A stretch of 64,000 nucleotides of DNA from NCBI GenBank assembly GCA_036675475.1, contig JAKFEY010000007.1, forward strand, positions 1-64,000, read 5' to 3'. Positions 43,788-52,703 of this stretch are shown piece after piece (the stretch's first letter is position 1; every line of letters starts with the position of its first letter). The notes under the pieces were generated by a model, which was given only the letters and a program-made list of their open reading frames with translations, had not been told where the DNA came from and searched no databases. The stretch comes from JALYRV01 sp036675475 (GTDB lineage: Bacteria; Acidobacteriota; Vicinamibacteria; Vicinamibacterales; SCN-69-37). The position numbers were made by a program, and so were the translations under genes.

Positions 43788-44183
43788 ATGTTGAAACTGC
43801 CCGCGGCCGTCCGCGCGGCCTTGGTGGCGCACGCGGAGCGCGAAGCGCCCAACGAATGCTGCGGGCTGCTCATCGGCAAGGGCGAGTTGGTGACGGAATG
43901 CCATCCGGCGCGCAGCAAGCTGCCGAGCCGCAACCGCTTTCAGATTCACCCGGCGGACCACTTCGTCGCCATTCGCAAGGCGCGCGCGGCGGGCCTGGAG
44001 GTCATCGGCGCCTATCACTCGCACCCGGAATCGCCCGCGCTGCCGTCGATGAGTGACATCGCGGAAGCGTCGGACGGGGCGCCGGTGATGCTGATTGTGT
44101 CGCTGATGCCGCCCGCACCCGTGGTGCGGGGGTTTCTGCTGGCGAAGAACGCGTCGAAGGAACTGCGGCTGATTCCGGCGTAG
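43788..44183 (+). CDS. JAMM/Mov34 zinc metallopeptidase, single domain
   Basis: 131 residues from ATG 43788 (a TTG 15 bases upstream overlaps the thiolase stop). JAMM motif complete: Glu in EAPNECCGLLIG, then GAYHSHPESPALPSMSD (HxHx7Sx2D). Bacterial relatives process ubiquitin-like sulfur carriers or cysteine-synthesis proteins (for example Mec), usually beside moeB, thiS or cysM. None of these is present, so its substrate is open. Ends eight bases from the convergent gene. Confidence 0.88.
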   Translation: MLKLPAAVRAALVAHAEREAPNECCGLLIGKGELVTECHPARSKLPSRNRFQIHPADHFVAIRKARAAGLEVIGAYHSHPESPALPSMSDIAEASDGAPVMLIVSLMPPAPVVRGFLLAKNASKELRLIPA

Positions 44184-44191
44184 CGGCGCGG

Positions 44192-44611
44192 CTAGCGGCC
44201 GGGCCGGACGGTGACTTTCGTGCGCGCGGCGACGACCACCTTGTCGCGCTGCTTCAGGCGGAACTGCACGTCGTACACGCCGTCGATGTTGTACTTGTGC
44301 TGGATCGTGAAGCGGCGCCGGATTTCGCTCGTCCCCGCTTCGTACGGCTCGCAGTCGTCGCTCGACTCGGAGCGCGTGCCGTCGGCCCAGTCCCACTCCA
44401 CGGCGGCGCAGTAATACTCTTCGTAGTCGTCGTCGCCGTCCTTCAGTTCGGCCGTGAACGTGATGGTGGCCGGCGTGAACGCCATCGTGGGCGACGAGCG
44501 CACGGACAGTTTCGGCTTTTTCGGCTTGTCCTGCGCGCTGAGGCCCGGCGCAAGGGCCGCACAGAGCATGAGCGGTATGATCAACGCGGGTTTCCGACCG
44601 TATGTCTGCAT
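44192..44611 (-). CDS. Exported PKD-like domain protein
   Basis: 139 residues with signal peptide (cut near GLSAQ). The mature part has the PKD/Ig pattern: TPATITFTAEL, then VEWDWADGTRSES, acidic loop with two Cys (CAA and CEPYEAG), and YNIDGVYDVQFRLK followed by a C-terminal strand. Single domain. The ATG (44611) overlaps the divergent pepA start by ten bases, so one of the two starts may be further in. Role unknown. Confidence 0.65.
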   Translation of the reverse strand: MQTYGRKPALIIPLMLCAALAPGLSAQDKPKKPKLSVRSSPTMAFTPATITFTAELKDGDDDYEEYYCAAVEWDWADGTRSESSDDCEPYEAGTSEIRRRFTIQHKYNIDGVYDVQFRLKQRDKVVVAARTKVTVRPGR

Positions 44612-46098
44612 TTGCTGAACCTTTTCTTCCCGGCCTTCACGTCGCCGAATCAGAGTTAACCACGGTTCGGGCCGACCTTGTCGTCATCCCCGTCACTGAA
44701 GAAGACGCCGGCGACCGCGATTTGGCCGCTGTCAGTCAGACGCTTGCCGCTCTGCTCGAGGTGGCCCGGCGGTCTGCCGAGTTCCGCGGCAAGGCCTTCG
44801 AGACGCTCATCGAGCGCGCGCCCGGCTGGGCGGCGCCGCGCGTCCTGCTGATTGGATGCGGCAAGGCGGAGGAACGTTCGGTGGAGCGCGTGCGGCGCGT
44901 GGCCGCGACGGCCGGCCTGGCCGCGAAGCGCCACCGGGCGGCACACGTCGCGTTCGCGCTCGGCGGCGCGATCCCGGCCTCGATGGCGCAGCATGTGGCC
45001 GATGGGCTGACGCTCGCCGCGTTTTCAGAGGGTCGGTACAAGACCGGCGAGCCGGTGACGGGACGGCTCGAGGCCATCACGCTCGTCACGCCCAAAGGGC
45101 AGGATGTGCGCGAAGCGGCCGAGCGCGGGCGTTTGATTGCGGACTGCTGCAACCGCGCCCGCGCGCTTGCCGACGAACCGGGCAATCGCCTGCCCCCGCG
45201 CGTCTTTGCGGAGCGCGCCGTTGCCGCACTCGACGGGTCCGGCATCGTCACCGAGGTCCTCGACGAGAAGGCGCTCGAGAAACTCGGGATGGGTCTGCTG
45301 CTCGGCGTGGGACAGGGCAGTGTGGAGCCGCCGCGCCTGCTGGTGATGCGCTACGAGCCCAAAGGCGCGTCCGCCGCGCCCGTGCTGGGCCTTGTCGGCA
45401 AAGGCGTGACGTTCGACACGGGCGGCATCTCCATCAAGCCGGCCGACGGCATGGAGCGGATGAAGGACGACATGGCGGGCGGCGCATCCGTGGTGGCCGC
45501 CATGCGCGCCATCGGCCTGCTTCGTCCTCGGCATCGCGTGATCGGCGTCGTGCCCATGGCCGAGAACATGCCCGGCGGCCGCGCCATCCGGCCGGGAGAC
45601 GTGCTCACCAGCGCGTCAGGCAAGACCGTCGAGGTGATCAACACCGATGCGGAAGGCCGGCTCATTCTCGCGGACGCGCTGTGGTACGCGGCGCGCGAGG
45701 GCGCCACGCATCTGATCGACGTCGCCACGCTCACCGGCGCGTGCATGGTCGCGCTCGGGCGCGTCAACAGCGGCCTGTTCGGCTCGCCCGACAGCTGGCG
45801 CGATGCCGTGCGCGACGCCGCGGCACGAGGCGGCGACCGCGTCTGGCCGATGCCGACCGAGGACGACTACTTCGAGCAGTTGAAAAGCGAAATCGCCGAC
45901 ATGACCAACGTCGGCGGCCGCCCCGGCGGCGCCATCACCGCGGCCGTCTTCCTCAAGCAGTTCGCGGCCGGCAAACCATGGGCCCACCTCGACATCGCCG
46001 CCACCGCCTGGGCCGAAGACGCCAAAGCCTGGCAGCCGAAAGGCGCCACCAGCGTCGCCGTCCGCACGCTCATCGAATCCGCCTTCGCCCTCGGCTAA
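44602..46098 (+). CDS. pepA: Leucyl aminopeptidase (M17)
   Basis: 498 residues. N-terminal macro-like domain and C-terminal catalytic domain with both metal signatures: GKGVTFDTGGISIKP (Lys and Asp), MKDDMAGG, and VINTDAEGRLILADAL (M17 signature, metal Asp/Glu and catalytic Arg). Releases N-terminal amino acids from peptides in the cytoplasm, needs two Mn2+/Zn2+. The annotated ATG lies inside the 5' end of the divergent PKD gene; the conserved part begins near TTVRADLVVIPV. Confidence 0.94.
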   Translation: MSAFAEPFLPGLHVAESELTTVRADLVVIPVTEEDAGDRDLAAVSQTLAALLEVARRSAEFRGKAFETLIERAPGWAAPRVLLIGCGKAEERSVERVRRVAATAGLAAKRHRAAHVAFALGGAIPASMAQHVADGLTLAAFSEGRYKTGEPVTGRLEAITLVTPKGQDVREAAERGRLIADCCNRARALADEPGNRLPPRVFAERAVAALDGSGIVTEVLDEKALEKLGMGLLLGVGQGSVEPPRLLVMRYEPKGASAAPVLGLVGKGVTFDTGGISIKPADGMERMKDDMAGGASVVAAMRAIGLLRPRHRVIGVVPMAENMPGGRAIRPGDVLTSASGKTVEVINTDAEGRLILADALWYAAREGATHLIDVATLTGACMVALGRVNSGLFGSPDSWRDAVRDAAARGGDRVWPMPTEDDYFEQLKSEIADMTNVGGRPGGAITAAVFLKQFAAGKPWAHLDIAATAWAEDAKAWQPKGATSVAVRTLIESAFALG

Positions 46099-46142
46099 GC
46101 CGCGCGCCTGGCGCTCGGTCAGTGAGTGATGCTCGGGGCTTG

Positions 46143-46429
46143 GTCCGGTATTCCTCAGCGCCGCCGAGGCGCTTCGGAACATCGGGCACGCAGCAGCGGC
46201 GCTGCGCACACGCGGAGGGCGATGCCCGGTGTTCGTCAGCGACGCCGTTAAAAAGACGTCGGCGAGACCGGACCACTCCGCGGGCTCGACTCGCCTCGGC
46301 GGCGCTGACGAACACCGGGCGTCGCCCCTGCGCGTGCCCGATGTTGTGCAGCGGGGCCGTTAAAAGATCGCAGGCGCGACCGCTCTTTGGCGCGGCCGCA
46401 CCTCGGCACCGCTGCGCAACATCGGGCAC
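46143..46429. repeat. Cluster of three related palindromic repeats filling the 358-base gap after pepA
   Basis: Unit 1 (46143-46190): GTCCGGTATTCCTCAGCG, short GC loop, then CGCTTCGGAACATCGGGCAC. Unit 2: perfect 18-base arms GCCCGGTGTTCGTCAGCG (46224-46241) and complement (46303-46320), 61-base loop. Unit 3: 21-base arms (46334-46354 and 46409-46429, starting GTGCCCGATGTTG) with one mismatch, 54-base loop. Loops of units 2 and 3 share CCGTTAAAA and GGCG(A/C)GACCG, so the units are related by descent. ACATCGGGCACGCAG occurs in units 1 and 3. No open frame of note; looks like REP/BIME-like or structured RNA elements. Confidence 0.75.
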
Positions 46430-46456
46430 GCAGTCGGCGGCGTGCGCTGTAGGCGG

Positions 46457-46669
46457 TCAGTTAACTTGAATCGACGGAGGATGTTCGGCCTCGAGGCCGC
46501 GGGCGCGGGAGCGGCGGATGAGGAGCCAGCCGACGAGCAGGCCGAGCACGACGGCGGCGAGGGTCATGACGCCGGCGACGCCGAGCGAGCCGAGGATGAC
46601 GTCGCCGACCGTGACTTCGGGCGCGGGCGGCTCGACGAGCCGGATGATGATCGCGTCCTCGGTCTGCAT
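46457..46669 (-). CDS. Small single-pass membrane protein
   Basis: 70 residues, nine bases after the amidase stop. N-terminal acidic segment (TEDAIIIRLVEPPAPEVTVGD), one hydrophobic helix (about 25-50, SLGVAGVMTLAAVVLGLLVGWLL) followed by positively charged IRRSRARG, which predicts the C-terminus in the cytoplasm. No homologue recognised; position suggests a role linked to the amidase/FtsK unit. Confidence 0.65.
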   Translation of the reverse strand: MQTEDAIIIRLVEPPAPEVTVGDVILGSLGVAGVMTLAAVVLGLLVGWLLIRRSRARGLEAEHPPSIQVN

Positions 46670-46678
46670 GGATCGATG

Positions 46679-48481
46679 CTAGCGCGATTCGGCGCCTGAC
46701 GCGATGGTCCCCACCTTTTTCAGCGACGCCCGGTACTTCACGATGGCGTCGGCCAGCGACTGCGCGATGCGCTGGCGGTAGGAGGCCGTGCGCAGCAGGG
46801 CCGCCTCCTTCTTGTTGGTCACGAACGACACCTCAGCCAGGACGCTCGGCATCTGCGCGCCGATGAGCACCACGAACGGCGCCTGCTTCACGCCGCGGTT
46901 GCGCGCCTGGGCGTTCTGCTGGCGGATGCCGCGATGGAGCGACGTCTGCACCGCATTCGCGAGGTCGCGCGATTCATCCAGTTTGTTGTTCAGCGCAATC
47001 TTGCGGACGATGTCCGTGAGGTTGTGCATGGCCATGCCCGTGCCGGCGTTTTCGCGGGCGGCCACGGCCTCGGCTTCGGGATTGGTGGCGAAGTTGAGGA
47101 AGTACGTCTCGACGCCATTGGCCGACGTGTTGCGCCCGACGTTGGCGTGAATCGAGAGAAACAGGTCGGCGGCCTCGCGGTTGGCGATGGCCGTGCGCTC
47201 CTCGAGCGGGATGAAGACGTTGGTGCGGCGGGTGAGCACGACGTCGATGTTCTTCGCCTTGAGCAGCTTCTCGAGGCGCAGGGCGATGTCGAGCACCACG
47301 TCGGCCTCGCGCGCGCGGTTGGCAATCGCGCCAGGGTCGTGGCCGCCGTGGCCGGGATCGATCACGATGCGTGCGACACCGAGCCCGAGCTGGCGCGCCA
47401 GCGAGAACGTGCCGTTGGCGTTGGTCGAGGGCACGACCGGCGGCGCGGCGTCGCGCACCGGATCGGCAGCTTTCGGCACCGTCGCGCTCAGCGAAGGAGC
47501 GGTGGGCTTCGACGCCGGCTTTGGAGCGTCAGTCACTGGCGGCGCAGCCGCGGGGCCTGAGGTCGCCACGGCCGTCGTGGCAGCAGGCCGAGCCGCCGGC
47601 GGCGGGGCAGCCACCGGCGACGCAGGAGACGGCGCGGTGCGCTCGAGATCCACGACGAGGCGGTACGGGTTGTAGAGCGCAAACACGCTGTGGCGCGTGC
47701 CCGGCTCGAGCTCCACGACCAGCCGCGTCGTTTGATCCGGATGCGCGCCAAGCCGCACGTCGCGCACGACGCCGCCCACCAGGCGCTCGAGCGTGGGCTT
47801 TGCGGCCTCGGCGGCGGCGGTGTTGCGGAAGTCGAAGAAGAGCCGCTCGGGATCGGTCAGACGCTCTTCGCGGTACGTGGGCTCGCGATCCATCGCAATC
47901 GTGAGGCGCTCGCCGGCCGGCAGCGCGCTGCGCGCGATCTCCAGCAGCTGGATCATTGGCACGGCCGGCGCGGCCGGCGGTGCGGCCGGAGAAGCCGCAG
48001 GCACGTCTGGAGTGACGGCAGGCGTGACCTCCACCGGCTCCTCGCGCTTTTCAAGAACCGCGCGTTGCGCGACCGGTGCCGGCGCGCGCTGCGCGGCACG
48101 GCGCGCGCTGACCGCGCTCGTCATTTCAGACAGCCGCGCCGGCACCTGCTTCGCGAGCGTGCCGGTCGGATAGCTCTTGCGAAGCTGTTCCAGCAGGCGG
48201 ACGGCCGTGCGGCGGTCTGCGTCGCGGCCGTGCCGCTCCCACGAGAGCCAGGCCAGGCCCGAGGCCTGCCACAACGCGTTGTCGCTGTAGCCGCTGCGCG
48301 GATACAGACGCACGATGGCCTCGTACTGCGCGATGACGCTGCGCAGGGCGCCTGCCGACGGCTGCGACGCGCGGATCTGTTTCTCGCGCGCGAGAGCCGC
48401 CTCGTACCGGACGGGCGCGGACTGCGCCGCGGCCGGCATGGCCGTGATGACGATGAACGCTGCCGTGAGAAGGAGTCGCAT
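46679..48481 (-). CDS. amiC: N-acetylmuramoyl-L-alanine amidase with TPR and AMIN domains
   Basis: 600 residues. Signal peptide (1-20), TPR-like part (25-120), Pro/Ala linker, AMIN domain (about 170-280, TIAMDREPTYREERL, RLVVELEPGTRHSVF), second Pro-rich linker, and Amidase_3 domain (about 365-585): VIDPGHGGHDPGA (Zn His), SIHANVG (Zn His) and VLAEVSFVTN (catalytic Glu). Cleaves peptide stems from peptidoglycan, likely at the septum. Ten bases downstream of ftsK, so both may be co-expressed for division. Confidence 0.92.
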   Translation of the reverse strand: MRLLLTAAFIVITAMPAAAQSAPVRYEAALAREKQIRASQPSAGALRSVIAQYEAIVRLYPRSGYSDNALWQASGLAWLSWERHGRDADRRTAVRLLEQLRKSYPTGTLAKQVPARLSEMTSAVSARRAAQRAPAPVAQRAVLEKREEPVEVTPAVTPDVPAASPAAPPAAPAVPMIQLLEIARSALPAGERLTIAMDREPTYREERLTDPERLFFDFRNTAAAEAAKPTLERLVGGVVRDVRLGAHPDQTTRLVVELEPGTRHSVFALYNPYRLVVDLERTAPSPASPVAAPPPAARPAATTAVATSGPAAAPPVTDAPKPASKPTAPSLSATVPKAADPVRDAAPPVVPSTNANGTFSLARQLGLGVARIVIDPGHGGHDPGAIANRAREADVVLDIALRLEKLLKAKNIDVVLTRRTNVFIPLEERTAIANREAADLFLSIHANVGRNTSANGVETYFLNFATNPEAEAVAARENAGTGMAMHNLTDIVRKIALNNKLDESRDLANAVQTSLHRGIRQQNAQARNRGVKQAPFVVLIGAQMPSVLAEVSFVTNKKEAALLRTASYRQRIAQSLADAIVKYRASLKKVGTIASGAESR

Positions 48482-48491
48482 GGCTGTGTCC

Positions 48492-50837
48492 TCAGCGCAC
48501 CTGCGCGTCGACTTCCTCGAAATAGTCTTTCTTGACCAGCACTTCGCGCTTGCCGCCGGCCGAGCTGTTGGGAGCGGACACGAGTCCGTCCATTTCCATC
48601 ATGTCCACGAGCCGCGCCGCGCGGCTGAAGCCGATGCGCAGCCGCCGCTGCAGATAGGAGATCGAGGCCTGACCGCTCGACACGATGATGCGCGCCGCCT
48701 CGTCGTAGAGGTCGTCCTTGTCGAACTCCGTGCCGCCGCCGGCCGTCTCCTTCTTCTCTTCGGCGGTAATCGACGTGTCGTAGTTCGGCTTGCCCTGCTT
48801 GCGCAGGAAGCTCGCGAGGCGCGCGCTCTCCTGCTCGGAGATGTACGGGCCGTGCACGCGCACGAACCGCGACGAGGCCGGCGGCAGATAGAGCATGTCG
48901 CCCTTGCCGAGCAGCTGTTCGGCGCCGCCCGCGTCGAGCACGGTACGCGAGTCGATGCGCGACGACACGCGGAAGGAAATGCGCGCCGGCAGGTTCGCCT
49001 TGATGAGGCCCGTGATGACGTCCACCGACGGCCGCTGCGTCGCCAGCACCAGATGGATGCCGACCGCGCGCGCCATCTGCGCCAGGCGGCAGATCGATTC
49101 CTCGACCTCGTTGCCCGCCACCATCATCAGGTCCGCGAGCTCGTCGATGATGACGACGATGAAGGGGAGCGTGACGAGGTCCTTGCCGTGTTCATCCTGC
49201 CCGGTCTTGCTCTCGGCGAGCATCGCCTTGATGTTGCGGTTGTACTGCTCGATGTTGCGTACACCGCTTGCCGCGAGCGTCTTGTAGCGCTCTTCCATCT
49301 CGCGCACGGCCCAGCGCAGCGCGTTGGCGGCGAGCTTGGGGTCGACCACGACCGGCGTGAGCAGGTGCGGGATGCCCTCGTACATGCCCAGCTCGAGGCG
49401 CTTCGGGTCGACCATGATGAAGCGCACCTCGTCGGGCGTGGCCCGGAAGAGGATGCTCGAGATCATGGCGTTGACGCTGACGGACTTGCCCGCGCCGGTG
49501 GAGCCGGCGATGAGCAGGTGCGGCATCGTGGCGAGATCGCCGATGAAGCCCTCGCCGTGGATCGTCTTGCCGAGCGCAATCGTGAGACGCGACGCCGAGC
49601 GCCTGAAGATGTCGGACTCGAGGAGCTCGCGCAACGAGATGGCTTCGCGCGTGGCGTTGGGGATCTGGATGCCGACCGTCGACTTGCCGGCGATGCGGTC
49701 GATGAGCACCGACTCGGCCTTCATCGCGAGGCAGAGATCGTCCATCAGGCCGGTGATCTTGCTGTACTTCACGCCCGCGTCGGGCTTGAACTCGTACGTC
49801 GTGACGACCGGACCCGGATGAATCTGCACGACCGAGCCTTCGACGTTGAACTCGCGGCACTTCTCCTCGAGCAGGCGCGCGGCGTCCATCAGCTCGCGCT
49901 CGTCGACCTTGCGCTCGGTGCGCGCCGGGTCGAGCAGCGAGAGGGGAGGCAGCGTGAACGATCCCTTCCGCCGCTCGGCCGGCGCCTTCGGCTCGGGCTC
50001 GGGCAGCGGCAGTGACTGTTCGGCCGGCGCCATCCGCTTGATGGCGGGTGGCTTCGGGATCGCCCGCGCGCGCTCCACCGGTTCGTCCTCGTCCTCGTCC
50101 GGCGCGTTTTTCGGATCGGGCTTGCGCGCGGCCTTGAGCGATGCGGCCATGCTGGCGGCCTTCGCCACGTCCGCGGCCCTGTCGGCGCCCGCCTTTTCGG
50201 TGTGCTTGCGGATGACGTCCTGCCGCTGCTTTTCCCTGCGGCGCTCGTCGCGCCACGCCTGGAAGCGGGCGACGACACCGGTGGCCTGCCCGCGCGCGGC
50301 CGTGCCGGCAAACGCAAACGCGCGGCCGATCGAGAACTGCGTCGCCAGCACCGTGGCCAGCACCAGCGTCGTCAGCACCAGAATCGCGGAGCCCGTGCGA
50401 TTGAGATATTCAGCCAGCACCGACGCGACAACCTGTCCGATGTAGCCGCCGGCGCGGAACGACTTGCCCTCGATGGCCAGGCTGCCAAACGCGAGGCTGA
50501 GCAGCGCGGAGACGGACGCCACGAAGAGCACGGCGCCGATCGCCTTGGTGTATTCCGCCTCGAGATCGCGGCACCAGAAGTAGTGCCAGCCGATGATGGC
50601 GAGAATGGCCGGCATCAGGAACGCGGCGTAGCCGAGGAGCTGGAACGACGCTTCGGCCGTGAAGGCCCCCACGCGGCCCGCGAAGTTCGCGGGCGCCGAG
50701 TCGGCTCCGGAGTTGAAGAACCACACCGGATCGGACGGCGAATAGCTGGCCAGCGCCACCAGCCAGATCAGCGTCACGCCAAACAACACGACGCCCAGCA
50801 GCTCGCTGAAGCGCCGCGACAACATCGAATCAGCCAC
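48492..50837 (-). CDS. ftsK: DNA translocase FtsK/SpoIIIE
   Basis: 781 residues. Four or five N-terminal transmembrane helices (to about 190), charged linker (190-300, AERRKGSFTLPPLSLL), then alpha/beta motor: LIAGSTGAGKSVSVNAMIS (Walker A), FIVVIIDELADLMMV (Walker B), LATQRPSVDVITGLIKANLPARI. The last 60 residues are the gamma winged helix (ASISYLQRRLRIGFSRAARLVD) that reads polar KOPS sites. Moves chromosome termini through the septum. Confidence 0.95.
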   Translation of the reverse strand: MADSMLSRRFSELLGVVLFGVTLIWLVALASYSPSDPVWFFNSGADSAPANFAGRVGAFTAEASFQLLGYAAFLMPAILAIIGWHYFWCRDLEAEYTKAIGAVLFVASVSALLSLAFGSLAIEGKSFRAGGYIGQVVASVLAEYLNRTGSAILVLTTLVLATVLATQFSIGRAFAFAGTAARGQATGVVARFQAWRDERRREKQRQDVIRKHTEKAGADRAADVAKAASMAASLKAARKPDPKNAPDEDEDEPVERARAIPKPPAIKRMAPAEQSLPLPEPEPKAPAERRKGSFTLPPLSLLDPARTERKVDERELMDAARLLEEKCREFNVEGSVVQIHPGPVVTTYEFKPDAGVKYSKITGLMDDLCLAMKAESVLIDRIAGKSTVGIQIPNATREAISLRELLESDIFRRSASRLTIALGKTIHGEGFIGDLATMPHLLIAGSTGAGKSVSVNAMISSILFRATPDEVRFIMVDPKRLELGMYEGIPHLLTPVVVDPKLAANALRWAVREMEERYKTLAASGVRNIEQYNRNIKAMLAESKTGQDEHGKDLVTLPFIVVIIDELADLMMVAGNEVEESICRLAQMARAVGIHLVLATQRPSVDVITGLIKANLPARISFRVSSRIDSRTVLDAGGAEQLLGKGDMLYLPPASSRFVRVHGPYISEQESARLASFLRKQGKPNYDTSITAEEKKETAGGGTEFDKDDLYDEAARIIVSSGQASISYLQRRLRIGFSRAARLVDMMEMDGLVSAPNSSAGGKREVLVKKDYFEEVDAQVR

Positions 50838-50855
50838 GTGTATAAGTCTCCATGC

Positions 50856-52517
50856 TCACACTTCCATGACGACCGGCAGCACGAGCGGGCGCCGGCCCGT
50901 CCGCTTCCGGAAAAACTTCTGCAGCTCGGCGCGCACGCGCTCCTTCATCAGGCCGGGATCGGTGCGCTCCTCGCGCGGCGCCTGCTCGAGAATCGACAGC
51001 ATCAACGCCGGCAGCTCTTTCAACAGGCCCTCGGTCTTTTCGTCGACCACGAAGCCGCGCGTAATCAGCTCGGGTGCATTCTCGAGCACGCCCGTAATGC
51101 CGTTGATGGCCAGCACGGGCACCACGAGGCCGTCGCCCGCGAGATGCCGGCGATCGCGCAGCACCTCGTCGCCGACCTCGCCGGTGTGGCTGCCGTCGAT
51201 GAAGACCCTGCCCGCCGCCACCTTCCGATGAATACGGCCGCCCTCCTCGTCGAACAGGATCGCGTCGCCGTTCTCGGCCAGGATCACGTCGATGTCGCTC
51301 GACACGTTCTTCGCCATCCGCGCGTGCATCGACAACTGGCGGAACTCGCCGTGCACCGGAATGAAGTGCTTCGGCTTGACGAGCGCGATCACGAGCTTCA
51401 GCTCTTCGGCGCTGGCGTGCCCGGACACGTGCACGTGCTTCTCGCCGTCGGGAATGACCGTGGCACCCCGGCGCGCGACGTGGTTCATCACGCGCCCGAT
51501 CGCCTTCTCGTTACCCGGAATGGCGCGCGCGCTGAACACCACCACGTCGCCGTCATCGAGCTTCACGTGGCGGTGGTCGTCGATCGCGATGCGGGGCAGG
51601 GCCGCCATCGGCTCGCCCTGCGATCCCGTGCAGATGCACAGTACGTCCTGCGACGGGAAGTTGCGCACCTCATCGTCGCGAATCTGCACGCCGTGCGGCA
51701 TGCGCAGGCGGCCGAGGCGCATCGCAATCTCGGAGTTCTTGATGGCGCCGCGGCCCACGAACGCGACGCGGCGATCGAACTGCGCCGCCAGATCCACGAG
51801 AATCTGCATGCGGTAGATGCTCGTGGCGAAGGAGGCGACGACGATCTTGCCTTCGGTGCTGCTGAAGATTTCCTCGAAGCCCTCGATGACGTCGCGCTCC
51901 GAGCCGGTGTAGCCGCGCCGGTCCACGTTCGTGCTGTCGGCAAACAGCGCGAGCACGCCCCTGGCGCCGAGCTCCGCCAGCCGGTGCAGGTCCGTGGCTT
52001 CACCGTCGAGCGGCGTCTGGTCGATCTTGAAATCGCCCGTGTGCACGATGGTGCCGGCCGGGGTGTGGATGGCCAGCGCCAGGCAGTCGGGAATGCTGTG
52101 CGTGACGCGCAGGAACTCCACGCGGATCGAGCCGATGGCGATGACCTGCTTCGGCGCGACTTCGACGAGCCGGCCGCGCGCGTCGATGCCGTGTTCCTCG
52201 AGCTTGGGCGCAAGCAGGGCAGCCGTGAACGGCGACGCATACACCGGGCCGTCGACGCGCGAGAGAACGTAAGGGACGCCGCCGATGTGGTCTTCGTGCC
52301 CGTGCGTGAGAATGAGCGCGCGGATGCGGCCGCGCCACTCGTCGAGCACGGTCAGATCCGGGATGACCAGATCAACGCCCAGCAGCTCGGGCTCGGGGAA
52401 CATGACGCCGGCATCCACCAGCACCGCATCGTCGCCCGAGGCGACGAGCATCATGTTCATGCCGAACTCGCCGACGCCGCCGAGTGGAATCACTTCCACG
52501 CGCGGCGCGGGCGGCAT
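50856..52517 (-). CDS. rnj: Ribonuclease J
   Basis: 553 residues. AGGAGG five bases before ATG 52517 decides the start over two codons upstream. Metallo-beta-lactamase core with THGHEDHIGGVPY (HxHxDH), beta-CASP domain (FADSTNVDRRGYTGSE, CTGSQGEPMAAL), HVSGHASAEEL, PVHGEFRQL and C-terminal dimer domain. Degrades and matures RNA 5'-3' and endonucleolytically. The 186 bases upstream, to rsmA, show no recognised feature. Confidence 0.94.
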   Translation of the reverse strand: MPPAPRVEVIPLGGVGEFGMNMMLVASGDDAVLVDAGVMFPEPELLGVDLVIPDLTVLDEWRGRIRALILTHGHEDHIGGVPYVLSRVDGPVYASPFTAALLAPKLEEHGIDARGRLVEVAPKQVIAIGSIRVEFLRVTHSIPDCLALAIHTPAGTIVHTGDFKIDQTPLDGEATDLHRLAELGARGVLALFADSTNVDRRGYTGSERDVIEGFEEIFSSTEGKIVVASFATSIYRMQILVDLAAQFDRRVAFVGRGAIKNSEIAMRLGRLRMPHGVQIRDDEVRNFPSQDVLCICTGSQGEPMAALPRIAIDDHRHVKLDDGDVVVFSARAIPGNEKAIGRVMNHVARRGATVIPDGEKHVHVSGHASAEELKLVIALVKPKHFIPVHGEFRQLSMHARMAKNVSSDIDVILAENGDAILFDEEGGRIHRKVAAGRVFIDGSHTGEVGDEVLRDRRHLAGDGLVVPVLAINGITGVLENAPELITRGFVVDEKTEGLLKELPALMLSILEQAPREERTDPGLMKERVRAELQKFFRKRTGRRPLVLPVVMEV

Positions 52518-52703
52518 TGAGGCCTCCTGCGTCATAGCTGGCACACGAACCTGCGCGCAAACGCCCGGTCAGGGCTGCGCCTGAAGTCGGATACGGCTCG
52601 CGCACGCCAACCAGGGCGATTAGCGGAAGTCGCGGCCTTCGATCCGACCATCTGGGCCCGCTGGGACGGAACCCGCTTCAAGGAGGGGGTGGTACGGGCG
52701 AAA

